Source of the DNA: Sporosarcina sp. FSL K6-1508
GTDB taxonomy: Bacteria > Bacillota > Bacilli > Bacillales_A > Planococcaceae
Assembly: GCF_038007465.1 (NCBI RefSeq)
Contig: NZ_JBBOXF010000001.1
Location: 3,421,001 to 3,485,000 of the forward strand
Direction: 5' to 3'
DNA length: 64,000 nucleotides
Below, in pieces: positions 46,450 through 53,668 of this stretch. Under the pieces are notes generated by a model. It saw only the letters and a list, made by a program, of their open reading frames with translations. It was not told where the DNA came from and ran no database searches. The position numbers and the translations under genes are program-made. Numbering within the stretch: the first letter of the stretch is position 1; every line of letters starts with the position of its first letter.

Positions 46450-47289
46450 TTATTCTGCGTAATACATGAAGCCTATCGCACCTTCACCGGTGTGTGTACT
46501 GATAATCGGCGCCGTAAATGTAAGTTTCACATCTTTGATACCAAAGTCTTGGATCAATTTTTTCAATGGTTCTCCCATTGCCAACCCATTTGCGTGCGAA
46601 ATCCCGACTCCGCGAATAAGCTTTCCGGCTGTCTCATCTTTGAAAACTTTGAACAGATGAGCTACGACTTGTTTATGACTCCGTGCTTTCGCGACAGGTG
46701 TATAAACACCGTCCTGTAAGGTTGCGATCGGTTTAATATTTAACAGGGAACCGATCATCGCTTTTCCTTTGCCGATACGGCCGCCTTTCACAAGATTATC
46801 GAGTGAGTCGACAACAACGAAAAGTGTTGTATTTTTGCGAATCGCATTCAAACGTTCAATAATTTCTGCAACAGATTTCCCTTGCTGGGCTAATTCCGCA
46901 GCCTCCGTAACTTGAAATGTCAACGCATGTGAGATAAACATCGAATCGATGACAGTCACTTTTGAATCTGTCATTTCGGCAGCTGCTTGGGCGGATTTCA
47001 CGGTGCCGCTCATGCCTCCAGTCATATGTATAGAGATGATTTCACTGCCATCCTCACCGAGTTTGTCATACAACTCTTTGAAAACACCTGCCGCTGGTTG
47101 TGAACTTTTCGGTAGTTCTACGGACTTTTTCATCATGCCAATAAATTCCTCGGCTTGTATATCTACACCATCGATGTATGTTTCTCCGTCAATCTGGATG
47201 GTTAGCGGAACAATATGGACACCATATTTAAGGATATCCTCTTCATTTAAATCAGCTGTTGAATCCGTGACAATATAGACTTTTTTCAT
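46450..47289 (-). CDS. degV: DegV family fatty acid-binding protein
   Basis: A 279-residue protein of the DegV/FakB type. N-terminal YIVTDSTADLNEEDILKYGV, then VVPLTIQIDGETYIDGVDI, SSQPAAGVFKELYDKL, the fatty acid-binding region IHMTGGMSGTVKSAQAAAEM and DSMFISHALTFQV, and the C-terminal ISHANGLAMGEPLKKL with GAIGFMYYAE. FakB proteins present fatty acids to the FakA kinase. ATG 47289 behind GAGGGGAG. Confidence 0.92.
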   Translation of the reverse strand: MKKVYIVTDSTADLNEEDILKYGVHIVPLTIQIDGETYIDGVDIQAEEFIGMMKKSVELPKSSQPAAGVFKELYDKLGEDGSEIISIHMTGGMSGTVKSAQAAAEMTDSKVTVIDSMFISHALTFQVTEAAELAQQGKSVAEIIERLNAIRKNTTLFVVVDSLDNLVKGGRIGKGKAMIGSLLNIKPIATLQDGVYTPVAKARSHKQVVAHLFKVFKDETAGKLIRGVGISHANGLAMGEPLKKLIQDFGIKDVKLTFTAPIISTHTGEGAIGFMYYAE

Positions 47290-47362
47290 TACGTGCACTC
47301 CCCTCAAATAGTAGCAGTTCTCAATATAATTTAGTATAGTAAAAGGTAAGGAGGTTAACTAC

Positions 47363-47998
47363 ATGACAGTCGCATTTGATTTTAAAAATGGACGAGAAGA
47401 GTTGTGGAATGCAATTACACACGGTATTGCCCTTCTTCTTAGTATACCTGCACTTGTGTTTTTAGTACTTGATGCTGTTCGCGATGGTACTGTTCTCCAT
47501 GTTGTCAGCTATACCATTTTCGGTTTTTCTATGCTCCTCTTATTCCTTATGAGTACACTGCTGCATAGTATGCCAATAAAGTTCAAACATTTGTTTTCCA
47601 TATTGGATCACTCGGCCATTTATATCCTGATTGCTGGAACCTATACGCCGCTCCTTCTTATCACTGTAAAAGGAGTACTAGGTTGGACACTGTTTGGTAT
47701 TGTTTGGGGTCTGGCCATTGCAGGTATTTTGTTCAAAGTGTTTTTCATTCATCGTTTTGAATTTGTGTCGCTCATCTTCTATATTCTAATGGGCTGGCTT
47801 ATTATAATCGCTATCAAACCGCTGTATACCCATTTGACTTTCACAGGGTTCGCGCTACTCGTGACGGGTGGTTTGTTGTATACGTTCGGTTCGATTTTCT
47901 ACGCATGGAGAAGGATCCCATACAACCATGCAATTTGGCATCTATTTGTTATTGCTGGCAGCGCCGCAATGTATTTCTGCGTCCTCTTGTATACATGA
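47363..47998 (+). CDS. yplQ: Hemolysin III / PAQR family membrane protein
   Basis: A 211-residue protein with seven membrane segments of the hemolysin III family (relatives of the PAQR receptors). Hallmarks: NAITHGIALLLSIPALVFLV, FSMLLLFLMSTLLHS, the metal-binding LDHSAIYILIAGTYTPLLL and NHAIWHLFVIAGSAAMYF with conserved His. It may be involved in fatty acid or membrane homeostasis. ATG behind AAGGAGG. It diverges from degV, with a 73-base shared promoter region, and ends in a terminator that overlaps its stop codon. Confidence 0.9.
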   Translation: MTVAFDFKNGREELWNAITHGIALLLSIPALVFLVLDAVRDGTVLHVVSYTIFGFSMLLLFLMSTLLHSMPIKFKHLFSILDHSAIYILIAGTYTPLLLITVKGVLGWTLFGIVWGLAIAGILFKVFFIHRFEFVSLIFYILMGWLIIIAIKPLYTHLTFTGFALLVTGGLLYTFGSIFYAWRRIPYNHAIWHLFVIAGSAAMYFCVLLYT

Positions 47999-48010
47999 GG
48001 ACGCTTTTTT
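47979..48010 (+). terminator. Terminator overlapping the yplQ stop codon
   Basis: GCGTCCTC (47979-47986) pairs with GAGGACGC (47997-48004), followed by six T residues. The TGA stop is in the loop end (47996-47998). Confidence 0.85.
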
Positions 48011-48036
48011 GATCTTATATATGTTGTACCATTGAA

Positions 48037-48130
48037 TCCGCTACGGCGCTAGGGGATGCCTCCCTCCCTAAGCCAAGCAGCTTCGCCGCCATTCTTAGGG
48101 CTTCGGCTTCCCCTTGGAAGGCGCCTTCGC
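48037..48130. repeat. GC-rich palindromic intergenic repeat, variant
   Basis: CCCTAAG (about 48065-48071) pairs with CTTAGGG (48094-48100), AGGGGA near 48051 pairs with TCCCCT near 48109, and GGCGC occurs near both ends. It lies in the 142-base gap between the convergent yplQ and dfrA genes. It shares the GGCGC and CTTCGC outline with copies 1-3 but less of the primary sequence. Confidence 0.45.
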
Positions 48131-48140
48131 TCAGTTTATA

Positions 48141-48623
48141 TCAGTTATTCTTTTCGTACACGAGAAATGAATAAGGAATGCCGTCTTCTGTGATGTGATT
48201 TTCCGAAGTCGATATGAGCTTCCATTCAGGGCCGTATGAAGGGAAAAAAGTATCCCCGTCGTACTGTTTTTGAATATGCGTAATGTAGAGGCGATCTGCC
48301 ACTTCCAGAGCTGTTCGGAAAATTTCCGCTCCACCGATAATCATCACTTCTTCTGCGTATTCCTCCGCCCTAGCAATCGCATCTTTTAGATTGTGTACGA
48401 CGACAGCACCTTCAACTGTATAAGACTCATTTCTTGTAACGATGATACTCAGCCGTCCAGGCAAAGGCCTGCCGATCGATTCGTACGTTTTACGTCCCAT
48501 TACCATTGCTTTTCCCATCGACATCTTTTTGAAGTAAGCAAGGTCTTCTGGAATATGCCACGGTAAGTCATTATTGACACCAATGACCCTATTCAGGTCA
48601 TGGGCTACAAGCAGTGAAATCAT
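48141..48623 (-). CDS. dfrA: Dihydrofolate reductase
   Basis: A 160-residue enzyme that reduces dihydrofolate to tetrahydrofolate with NADPH. Seen: ISLLVAHDLNRVIGVNNDLP, WHIPEDLAYFKK (catalytic acidic residue after the WHxPED box), MGRKTYESIGRPLPGRLSII and VMIIGGAEIFRTAL. ATG 48623 behind TAGGAGGA; earlier in-frame codons lie in thyA. It follows thyA by 16 bases, so thymidylate synthesis and dihydrofolate recycling are in one operon, as in B. subtilis thyB-dfrA. Confidence 0.96.
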   Translation of the reverse strand: MISLLVAHDLNRVIGVNNDLPWHIPEDLAYFKKMSMGKAMVMGRKTYESIGRPLPGRLSIIVTRNESYTVEGAVVVHNLKDAIARAEEYAEEVMIIGGAEIFRTALEVADRLYITHIQKQYDGDTFFPSYGPEWKLISTSENHITEDGIPYSFLVYEKNN

Positions 48624-48639
48624 GGAAATCCTCCTATCT

Positions 48640-49581
48640 TTAAACGGCAATTGGTGCTTTAATTTTTGGATGTGGTTCATAATTTTCCAGTTCGATATCT
48701 TGCGTTTCCAATTCAAAAATTGTTTTGCCTTCGATATTCAGCTTCAACGTCGGCAGTTGTCGGGGTTCCCGTGTCAATTGCTCATTCACTTGATTGATAT
48801 GATTCGTGTAAATATGCGCATCTCCAAGTGTATGGACGAATTCACCGACACCAAGACCACATTCATGTGCGATCAAATGGATTAATAGCGCATAGGATGC
48901 AATATTGAATGGCACACCCAGGAATATGTCCGCACTTCGCTGGTAAAGCTGGCATGACAATTTACCATCCGCGACATAAAACTGAAATAATGCATGACAC
49001 GGCGGCAAAGCCATTTCTTCAACTTCAGAAGGGTTCCATGCAGTCACAATATGTCTGCGGGAATCAGGATTATTTTTAATACCTTCAATCAAATTGGCAA
49101 TTTGATCAATCGTTTGTTCTCCATTTGACCACGAACGCCACTGCTTGCCATAAACCGGCCCCAGATCGGCATATTTCGCAGCAAATTCATCATCTTCCAC
49201 AACACGCTTTTTGAATGCATCCATTTCAATTTTATAGACAGCCGCAAACTCTGGATCTCTTGAAGCGCGGCGTCCGAAGTCGGTCATATCTGGACCACTG
49301 TATTCCAAACTCGTCGCCCATTGTTCAAAAGCCCATTCATCCCAGATTGGATTGCGGTCTTCAATGAGCGTTTTGACATTTGTATCGCCTTTTAAAAACC
49401 ATAACAATTCAGATGAAATAAGCCGGAAAGCCGTTCTTTTCGTTGTCATAAGGGGAAAACCTTCATTTAAATCGAAGCGCATCTGATAACCAAAGACGCT
49501 GATTGTCCCTGTACCTGTGCGGTCTTCTTTTTTTTCACCTGTTTCAAGAACATGTTTACATAATTCTAAATACTGTTTCAC
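48640..49581 (-). CDS. thyA: Thymidylate synthase
   Basis: A 313-residue enzyme that methylates dUMP to dTMP using methylene tetrahydrofolate. Motifs: KKEDRTGTGTISVFGYQMRF, SELLWFLKGDTNVKTL, GPVYGKQWRSW, the catalytic Cys in LPPCHALFQFYV, then CQLYQRSADIFLGVPFNIAS and LGDAHIYTNH. The length, near 313-318, is the type with an extra insertion in the small domain, as in Staphylococcus and Lactobacillus. GTG start at 49581 behind AAGGAGG. It heads the thyA-dfrA operon. Confidence 0.96.
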   Translation of the reverse strand: MKQYLELCKHVLETGEKKEDRTGTGTISVFGYQMRFDLNEGFPLMTTKRTAFRLISSELLWFLKGDTNVKTLIEDRNPIWDEWAFEQWATSLEYSGPDMTDFGRRASRDPEFAAVYKIEMDAFKKRVVEDDEFAAKYADLGPVYGKQWRSWSNGEQTIDQIANLIEGIKNNPDSRRHIVTAWNPSEVEEMALPPCHALFQFYVADGKLSCQLYQRSADIFLGVPFNIASYALLIHLIAHECGLGVGEFVHTLGDAHIYTNHINQVNEQLTREPRQLPTLKLNIEGKTIFELETQDIELENYEPHPKIKAPIAV

Positions 49582-49638
49582 TAGAAAGCCTCCTTGCATT
49601 AGTGTTCAGTATATCAAATATAATGTAGCTATCATAAT

Positions 49639-49693
49639 AAAAACACACCTCTGGCATAGTTATTTAGGATAACCATGCCAGAGGTGTGTTTTT
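49639..49693. terminator. Long bidirectional hairpin upstream of thyA
   Basis: Nineteen perfect pairs between 49639-49657 and 49675-49693 are followed inward by one mismatch and GTTAT/ATAAC, giving a 24-bp stem. Both strands end in five T residues. It lies 58 bases before the thyA start, directly downstream of the gene relic at 49724-49873, whose terminator it may have been. Confidence 0.75.
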
Positions 49694-49723
49694 CGTCTTT
49701 GAAATGTCAAATTTCTAAGATTT

Positions 49724-49873
49724 CTATTGGCAAGTACTAGGATTTAAGCTCGTGACTCGAGTACTACGAAGAATGATTGTGGTAGGGATTGTCAAATCAT
49801 TTTTATTCGTATTCATTGCAAAAGTAATATGGTAAATTCCGCTGCCGTATATATTGTAATCTCTATCAATAAA
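49724..49873 (-). pseudogene. Possible C-terminal gene relic
   Basis: A 49-codon frame ending at TAG 49724 has protein-like sequence, DRDYNIYGSGIYHITFAMNT then PTTIILRSTRVTSLNPSTCQ, resembling the C-terminus of a secreted beta-sandwich protein. It has no start codon with a ribosome binding site; the frame opens at a stop at 49874. An internal ATG would give only 30 residues. It is followed by a strong terminator. I read it as the remnant of a lost gene; the 49582-49906 gap otherwise holds only the hairpin. Confidence 0.35.
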
Positions 49874-49906
49874 CTAAATGTACAAAGTAAATGAAAGGAT
49901 GAAAAA

Positions 49907-49987
49907 TTGAAACGAGCACTTTACTATGCAGCCGCTATCGTTATTGGGATCGGATTAGGGATTTTTGCAACTATCATTATGAATTGA
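49907..49987 (+). CDS. Tiny membrane protein (26 aa)
   Basis: A TTG start at 49907 behind GAAAGGATG opens a 26-codon frame: MKRALYYAAAIVIGIGLGIF then ATIIMN. A positive N-terminus followed by a glycine-rich single membrane helix is typical of small bacterial membrane peptides. Small size makes the call uncertain, but the ribosome binding site spacing is right and the hydrophobic run continues through the entire frame. It points at ypjP's terminator. Confidence 0.45.
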   Translation: MKRALYYAAAIVIGIGLGIFATIIMN

Positions 49988-50095
49988 GTATTTTTGTATG
50001 ATTGTTTAAATTGAGCTTAGTCGCTTTACAGAGGGTAGACGGGGCAGACCCGACAGAATTTTTCAAATCAACTCATAAAGTATAATGATAAACGC

Positions 50096-50127
50096 AAAAA
50101 AGCCGAGCATTTTCCAGCTCGGCTTTT
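50096..50127 (-). terminator. Terminator of ypjP
   Basis: AAAAGCCGAGC (50098-50108) pairs with GCTCGGCTTTT (50117-50127), loop ATTTTCCA; the minus strand ends in six T residues. It also works on the plus strand with four T residues. Confidence 0.85.
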
Positions 50128-50150
50128 CCAATAGTAATCATAAGTATTTT

Positions 50151-50750
50151 TTAAGATAGCCACTTAGGTGGCGTGTTTTTTGCCCAATAGATGTCTCCGA
50201 TTGAATGATGAGCTATAAAATTATCATCAGCAATGTGATAGTGGAAGTTGTAGAAATAGCCGTCTTGCGGCCTCTTTTCAGTACGTACATGAAAACGAAT
50301 AAGGTCTTTTCTATCTTCGATATCATATACATTGAATATTTTTTCGGAGTAGTCTCCTGCGGGTTTTTCACTGATAGCAAGACGTCGTTTATGTAAATCC
50401 CCGGAACTTGAAAGCGTCATTTGAATTGCTTCTTCAATTTTCGGAAAAATGACATTGTCAAATTCATCAGCGATTACAGGTCCAACCTTAGTTCCAAATT
50501 TCATATAAGATAACTTTTTCGCAGACGTGATAAATAATTCTTCTATAGACTCCGGATTATCTTCTAAACTATCATTCGTTACCGAATCTGCTAATCCAAT
50601 AGAATAGTCTTCACTTCGCGAAGGACCTACCGAATGTTTCGAAACGTCTTTATCTTGCAAGTTTGTCCAAATTTCATGATTCGGTGAAATGGCACCGAAT
50701 GTCAAGAGTGCTACGGCAACAATGAGCGTTTTCTGTAACCATTTTTTCAT
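50151..50750 (-). CDS. ypjP: YpjP family protein
   Basis: A 199-residue exported or membrane-attached protein. The N-terminal hydrophobic segment KTLIVAVALLTFGAISP may be a signal peptide; then SAKKLSYMKFGTKVGPVIAD, EFDNVIFPKIEEAIQMTLSS and HVRTEKRPQDGYFYNFHYHI with AHHSIGDIYWAKNTPPKWLS at the end. The last block is the YpjP hallmark. The function is unknown. It lies next to thyA-dfrA as in B. subtilis. ATG 50750 behind GGTGAGA. Confidence 0.85.
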   Translation of the reverse strand: MKKWLQKTLIVAVALLTFGAISPNHEIWTNLQDKDVSKHSVGPSRSEDYSIGLADSVTNDSLEDNPESIEELFITSAKKLSYMKFGTKVGPVIADEFDNVIFPKIEEAIQMTLSSSGDLHKRRLAISEKPAGDYSEKIFNVYDIEDRKDLIRFHVRTEKRPQDGYFYNFHYHIADDNFIAHHSIGDIYWAKNTPPKWLS

Positions 50751-50896
50751 AACATCTCACCCGCAATTATGTGTATTTTTTAAGACGCATTTGTCTATTT
50801 GACGAAAAGGTGTTGATAAAGGTTTCTTCTTTCTAACTTTCATTGTACAATAAAAATGAAGATAAATGTTCGTTTTTTTGAAGGAGGTACTCACTG

Positions 50897-50974
50897 ATGG
50901 ATGTACAATTGTTTATCGGCCTAGGGATGCTTGCGTTGGTCCTATACCTAAGCTCGTTGAATTTCACTCATTAA
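50897..50974 (+). CDS. Tiny membrane protein (25 aa)
   Basis: ATG 50897 is behind a perfect AAGGAGGT with nine bases between. The 25-codon frame reads MDVQLFIGLGMLALVLYLSS then LNFTH, a single hydrophobic helix with few charges. A perfect terminator follows 10 bases after the stop, and a possible TACAAT -10 box lies about 45 bases upstream, so this is a complete transcription unit for one very small peptide. It diverges from ypjP. Confidence 0.6.
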   Translation: MDVQLFIGLGMLALVLYLSSLNFTH

Positions 50975-50983
50975 TTTCAATTA

Positions 50984-51020
50984 ACGCCGTCGTCCTCAAC
51001 TTAGAGGACGACGGCGTTTT
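50984..51020. terminator. Terminator of the 25-aa gene and of ypiP
   Basis: ACGCCGTCGTCCTC (50984-50997) pairs with GAGGACGACGGCGT (51004-51017), 14 bp, loop AACTTA, followed by T residues on the plus strand. On the minus strand it lies just after the ypiP stop. Confidence 0.85.
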
Positions 51021-51800
51021 TCATTTTTCGATAAAAGCGAAATGGAACTTTGTGTTTGGCCTAATTTTTTGTTCCATATGAAATCGTTTGAATATAGGTG
51101 AATCAAACTGGTCTTTTACGACAATACGCCGCTTACATACACGAAGTGCTTGTTCTATCCATTCATCTGTAAGTGAACTATGCAAGCCAGCTTGACGCAG
51201 TCGTGTAAAATTTGACGATTCTACAATTGGCGTCTGAAACATCGGGTCCATGTAGACAATATCCCATGACGAATCGACTTGTTGCCTCAAAAACTCAACT
51301 GCTTCCGACTGAATGACTTCGATTCGATTCATAGCCTGAACAAGTTGCTCTGATTCTGATGGGAACGAACGAAGACCTTGGTCGGTTATGAATGCGATAG
51401 CTGGATCTGCTTCAATGCCAAATACTTTGCCGTTTTCACCAGTGATAAATGAAGCAATAATACTGTCAGAGCCGAGCCCGAGTGTACAATCGAGAAATGA
51501 ATCATTTTTTTGTAATTGAGTTATGTCGATTAACGGGTCTGTTTCGCCGTTCACTAACCTTTTCAATCTGAACGCTGCAGAATTAGGATGAAAGAAAAAC
51601 GGTTCATCCATTCCGATACGATAGAAATCATACCGGTTTTTTCCCGCTACAATAACGTCTGATCCATGCGTACTTTGTATCCGGGATACCGATTGTTTTT
51701 TACGTTCGACAATCGGAAAACCAAGAATTTCAGATGCTTTTACCGCAAGTTTCAAAGAGTAATCATCAGGTCTGCCTGCGGTCGTGATGACAGTACTCAT
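51021..51800 (-). CDS. ypiP: YpiP-type SAM-dependent methyltransferase
   Basis: A 259-residue class I methyltransferase. The SAM-binding loop is DCTLGLGSDSIIASF with the acidic end of strand 2 in VFGIEADPAIAF; the motif IV-like block is DIVYMDPMFQTPIVES, matching the rRNA guanine methyltransferase RsmJ group (DPMFP). It probably modifies nucleic acid, perhaps 16S rRNA. It overlaps the bacilliredoxin gene by one base (stop/start), so the two are coupled. ATG 51800. Confidence 0.8.
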   Translation of the reverse strand: MSTVITTAGRPDDYSLKLAVKASEILGFPIVERKKQSVSRIQSTHGSDVIVAGKNRYDFYRIGMDEPFFFHPNSAAFRLKRLVNGETDPLIDITQLQKNDSFLDCTLGLGSDSIIASFITGENGKVFGIEADPAIAFITDQGLRSFPSESEQLVQAMNRIEVIQSEAVEFLRQQVDSSWDIVYMDPMFQTPIVESSNFTRLRQAGLHSSLTDEWIEQALRVCKRRIVVKDQFDSPIFKRFHMEQKIRPNTKFHFAFIEK

Positions 51801-52234
51801 TACTTACAAACTTGGCCAAGTACTTCTGACAGATGATCTTTAATTTGCTCCATCTCAAAATTCTCGATTTGTTCCCGCGGGATAAAGTACGCAAGCGCCC
51901 CATCTTTCCATAGTGCAATTGAAGGTGAACTCGGCGGTACTTCTGGGAAATGATCCCGCATCATAGCTGTCGCTTCTTTATCTTGTCCTGCAAATACTGT
52001 CAACAAGTGATCTGGTTTATGTTCGGCTTCCTGTATTGCTTCTCTCACTGCTGGACGCGCAAGACCTGCGGCACACCCACAAACCGAATTGATAACAACT
52101 AGCGCTGTTCCCTCAATTGACTTCATCGTTTCTTCAACATCCTCAGCAGTCGTTAGTTCCGTAAATCCATTTTGTGAAAGTTCTTCACGCATCGGTTTCA
52201 CGATGCCCTTCATGTAATCATCGTATGCATTCAT
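51800..52234 (-). CDS. Bacilliredoxin (BrxA/BrxB family)
   Basis: A 144-residue thioredoxin-like protein with the CGC active site in VVINSVCGCAAGLARP, followed by HLLTVFAGQDKEATAMMRDH and PPSSPSIALWKDGALAYFIP. Bacilliredoxins remove bacillithiol from proteins after oxidative stress. The family has two members in B. subtilis, YphP and YqiW; I cannot say which this is. ATG 52234 behind AAAGGGGA; an upstream in-frame ATG has poor spacing. Coupled with ypiP. Confidence 0.9.
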   Translation of the reverse strand: MNAYDDYMKGIVKPMREELSQNGFTELTTAEDVEETMKSIEGTALVVINSVCGCAAGLARPAVREAIQEAEHKPDHLLTVFAGQDKEATAMMRDHFPEVPPSSPSIALWKDGALAYFIPREQIENFEMEQIKDHLSEVLGQVCK

Positions 52235-52324
52235 ATAATAATCCCCTTTCAATCTATTTAAATAGTGCTTGTTGTAAAAGGTTTTTCCATCTTTCATATT
52301 ACCTTGTTCTCTGTATTTTTTCAC

Positions 52325-52518
52325 TTAATAGCGACTAAATAGGATGAAATGAGGAATCTATTCTAATCCGCTTTGACGCGTAGGGGACTCCTCTTGCTCA
52401 ATAAAACTCATCTTGCTAGCTGCTGGCACCTAAACACCGAATCAAGATAGCCCACAAAACAATTAATTGATAGCGCTTTCGGATTGTCTTCCATGCTCTG
52501 AAACTAAGTAGGAGTATT
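52325..52518. other. Intergenic stretch with a possible repeat remnant
   Basis: No reading frame with a ribosome binding site. The part 52361-52450 has AATCCGCTTTGACGCGTAGG and CTAGCTGCTGGCACC, a weak echo of the palindromic repeat at 48037-48130. Nothing else is visible. Confidence 0.3.
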
Positions 52519-52914
52519 TCACGCTTTATTTCTCACGACAAATGTCCTCGAAAGCAATCTAACTAATAGTTGTCCTGTAAATAAAACTAATGCAATAAAT
52601 ATAACTGCGCCTTCCCTTCCTACAGGTTTAAACCAGGCACCTTCATCAAAAATAAAATTAGAAGCCAAAAATATTGATAACAGCCCTGTTATGATATTCA
52701 CAAAAAAAATATAACGCAATTTAACGTTTCTTGATAATAAACCAGCTACAATTACAAACAAAATAGCGCTCGGAAGTAGAAAAGTAGCTTCTTCATGTTT
52801 AATATGCTGTCCATATTCATAGTAATGAAAAAGAAATGGCACTGGAATTAAAGTTACAATTAACCATAATATTTCCATAAAGTCCTTCCCGATAAAGTTA
52901 TTCCCAGGTTTCAT
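52519..52914 (-). CDS. Small integral membrane protein paired with an XRE regulator
   Basis: A 131-residue protein with four hydrophobic segments: MEILWLIVTLIPVPFLFHYY, FLLPSAILFVIVAGLL, YIFFVNIITGLLSIFLASNF and GAVIFIALVLFTGQLLVRLL. ATG 52914 behind AAAGGGGAG is chosen; it overlaps the regulator gene by 17 bases. A later ATG at the first membrane span is possible. No family is recognised. XRE regulator/membrane protein pairs of this shape occur in Bacillus and often respond to antimicrobials or envelope state, but the role here is unknown. Confidence 0.65.
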   Translation of the reverse strand: MKPGNNFIGKDFMEILWLIVTLIPVPFLFHYYEYGQHIKHEEATFLLPSAILFVIVAGLLSRNVKLRYIFFVNIITGLLSIFLASNFIFDEGAWFKPVGREGAVIFIALVLFTGQLLVRLLSRTFVVRNKA

Positions 52915-53374
52915 CAGACGACTCCCCTTTGGATAACTCACTTAAACGCATTAAGGCTTCTTGCTCTTCAAATGAGCTATACCATCGATAATTTTTGTCA
53001 TCTAAGATTCGATAATGTTGACTAATTACGTTTTGTTGCAATCGAAAACTCCCTTTATTATCGATTTCTTGCCACCAAACTCTTCCTCCCATTGACTTAT
53101 CCCTCGGTCTATCTATTCCATTGTGTGCGATAGTTTCAATGATTTCTAGGGGCTCATCTCCCAAAACAGACTTCAAAATTTCGCTATCTCTGAATAAGGC
53201 ACATACCGCAATTACATTTGTCCACCCCGATAACATTCTTCCTTTTTCAATTTGGATAAGTGTTTTTTTTGACATCCCCATAATCTCTGCCATTTTTTCC
53301 TGTGAATAACTTTTTTCCAACCGAATAAGTCTCATTTTACTAGAAATAAGTTCAATCAATTGCTCTTTATTCAT
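52898..53374 (-). CDS. XRE-family regulator with a C-terminal domain
   Basis: A 158-residue protein. Residues about 10-65 are a helix-turn-helix (MRLIRLEKSYSQEKMAEIMG, MSKKTLIQIEKGRMLSGWTN); the rest, with GGRVWWQEIDNKGSFRLQQN and HYRILDDKNYRWYSSFEEQE, has no known domain but looks like a small beta-rich sensor. ATG 53374 behind GGGAGT. Its promoter at 53424-53452 contains a dyad over the -10 box, so it is likely autoregulated. It is coupled to the membrane protein downstream. Confidence 0.75.
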   Translation of the reverse strand: MNKEQLIELISSKMRLIRLEKSYSQEKMAEIMGMSKKTLIQIEKGRMLSGWTNVIAVCALFRDSEILKSVLGDEPLEIIETIAHNGIDRPRDKSMGGRVWWQEIDNKGSFRLQQNVISQHYRILDDKNYRWYSSFEEQEALMRLSELSKGESSDETWE

Positions 53375-53416
53375 CTATTACTAACTCCCTTTCCAAAAGT
53401 TACTTATCCATCCAAT

Positions 53417-53452
53417 TGGTGTAATAGTACACCATAAAGAAATAAGCTTCAA
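53417..53452 (-). promoter_or_regulatory. Promoter and operator of the XRE/membrane-protein pair
   Basis: On the minus strand TTGAAG (53452-53447), 17-bp spacer, TACTAT (53429-53424). The 18-bp dyad TGGTGTA-ATAG-TACACCA (53417-53434) covers the -10 box, a clear place for repression by the XRE protein. Confidence 0.7.
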
Positions 53453-53668
53453 GATTTATTTATTCCATTCACGATGCAATTTTGAAGGAGATCCTTATTT
53501 TTATTAAAGTATTGTTAGGTGCGTATGTTGATTTTTATAAGAAAACTACTATTTCGGTCCTCTGTACATTTGCAAATTCAATTAGTGTTTTGCCTTGAAT
53601 CCGTAAACATTCTCATTCATACCTAATTATTCGTTTTTGGGGGAACATACGTCATAAGAGGTGATTTT

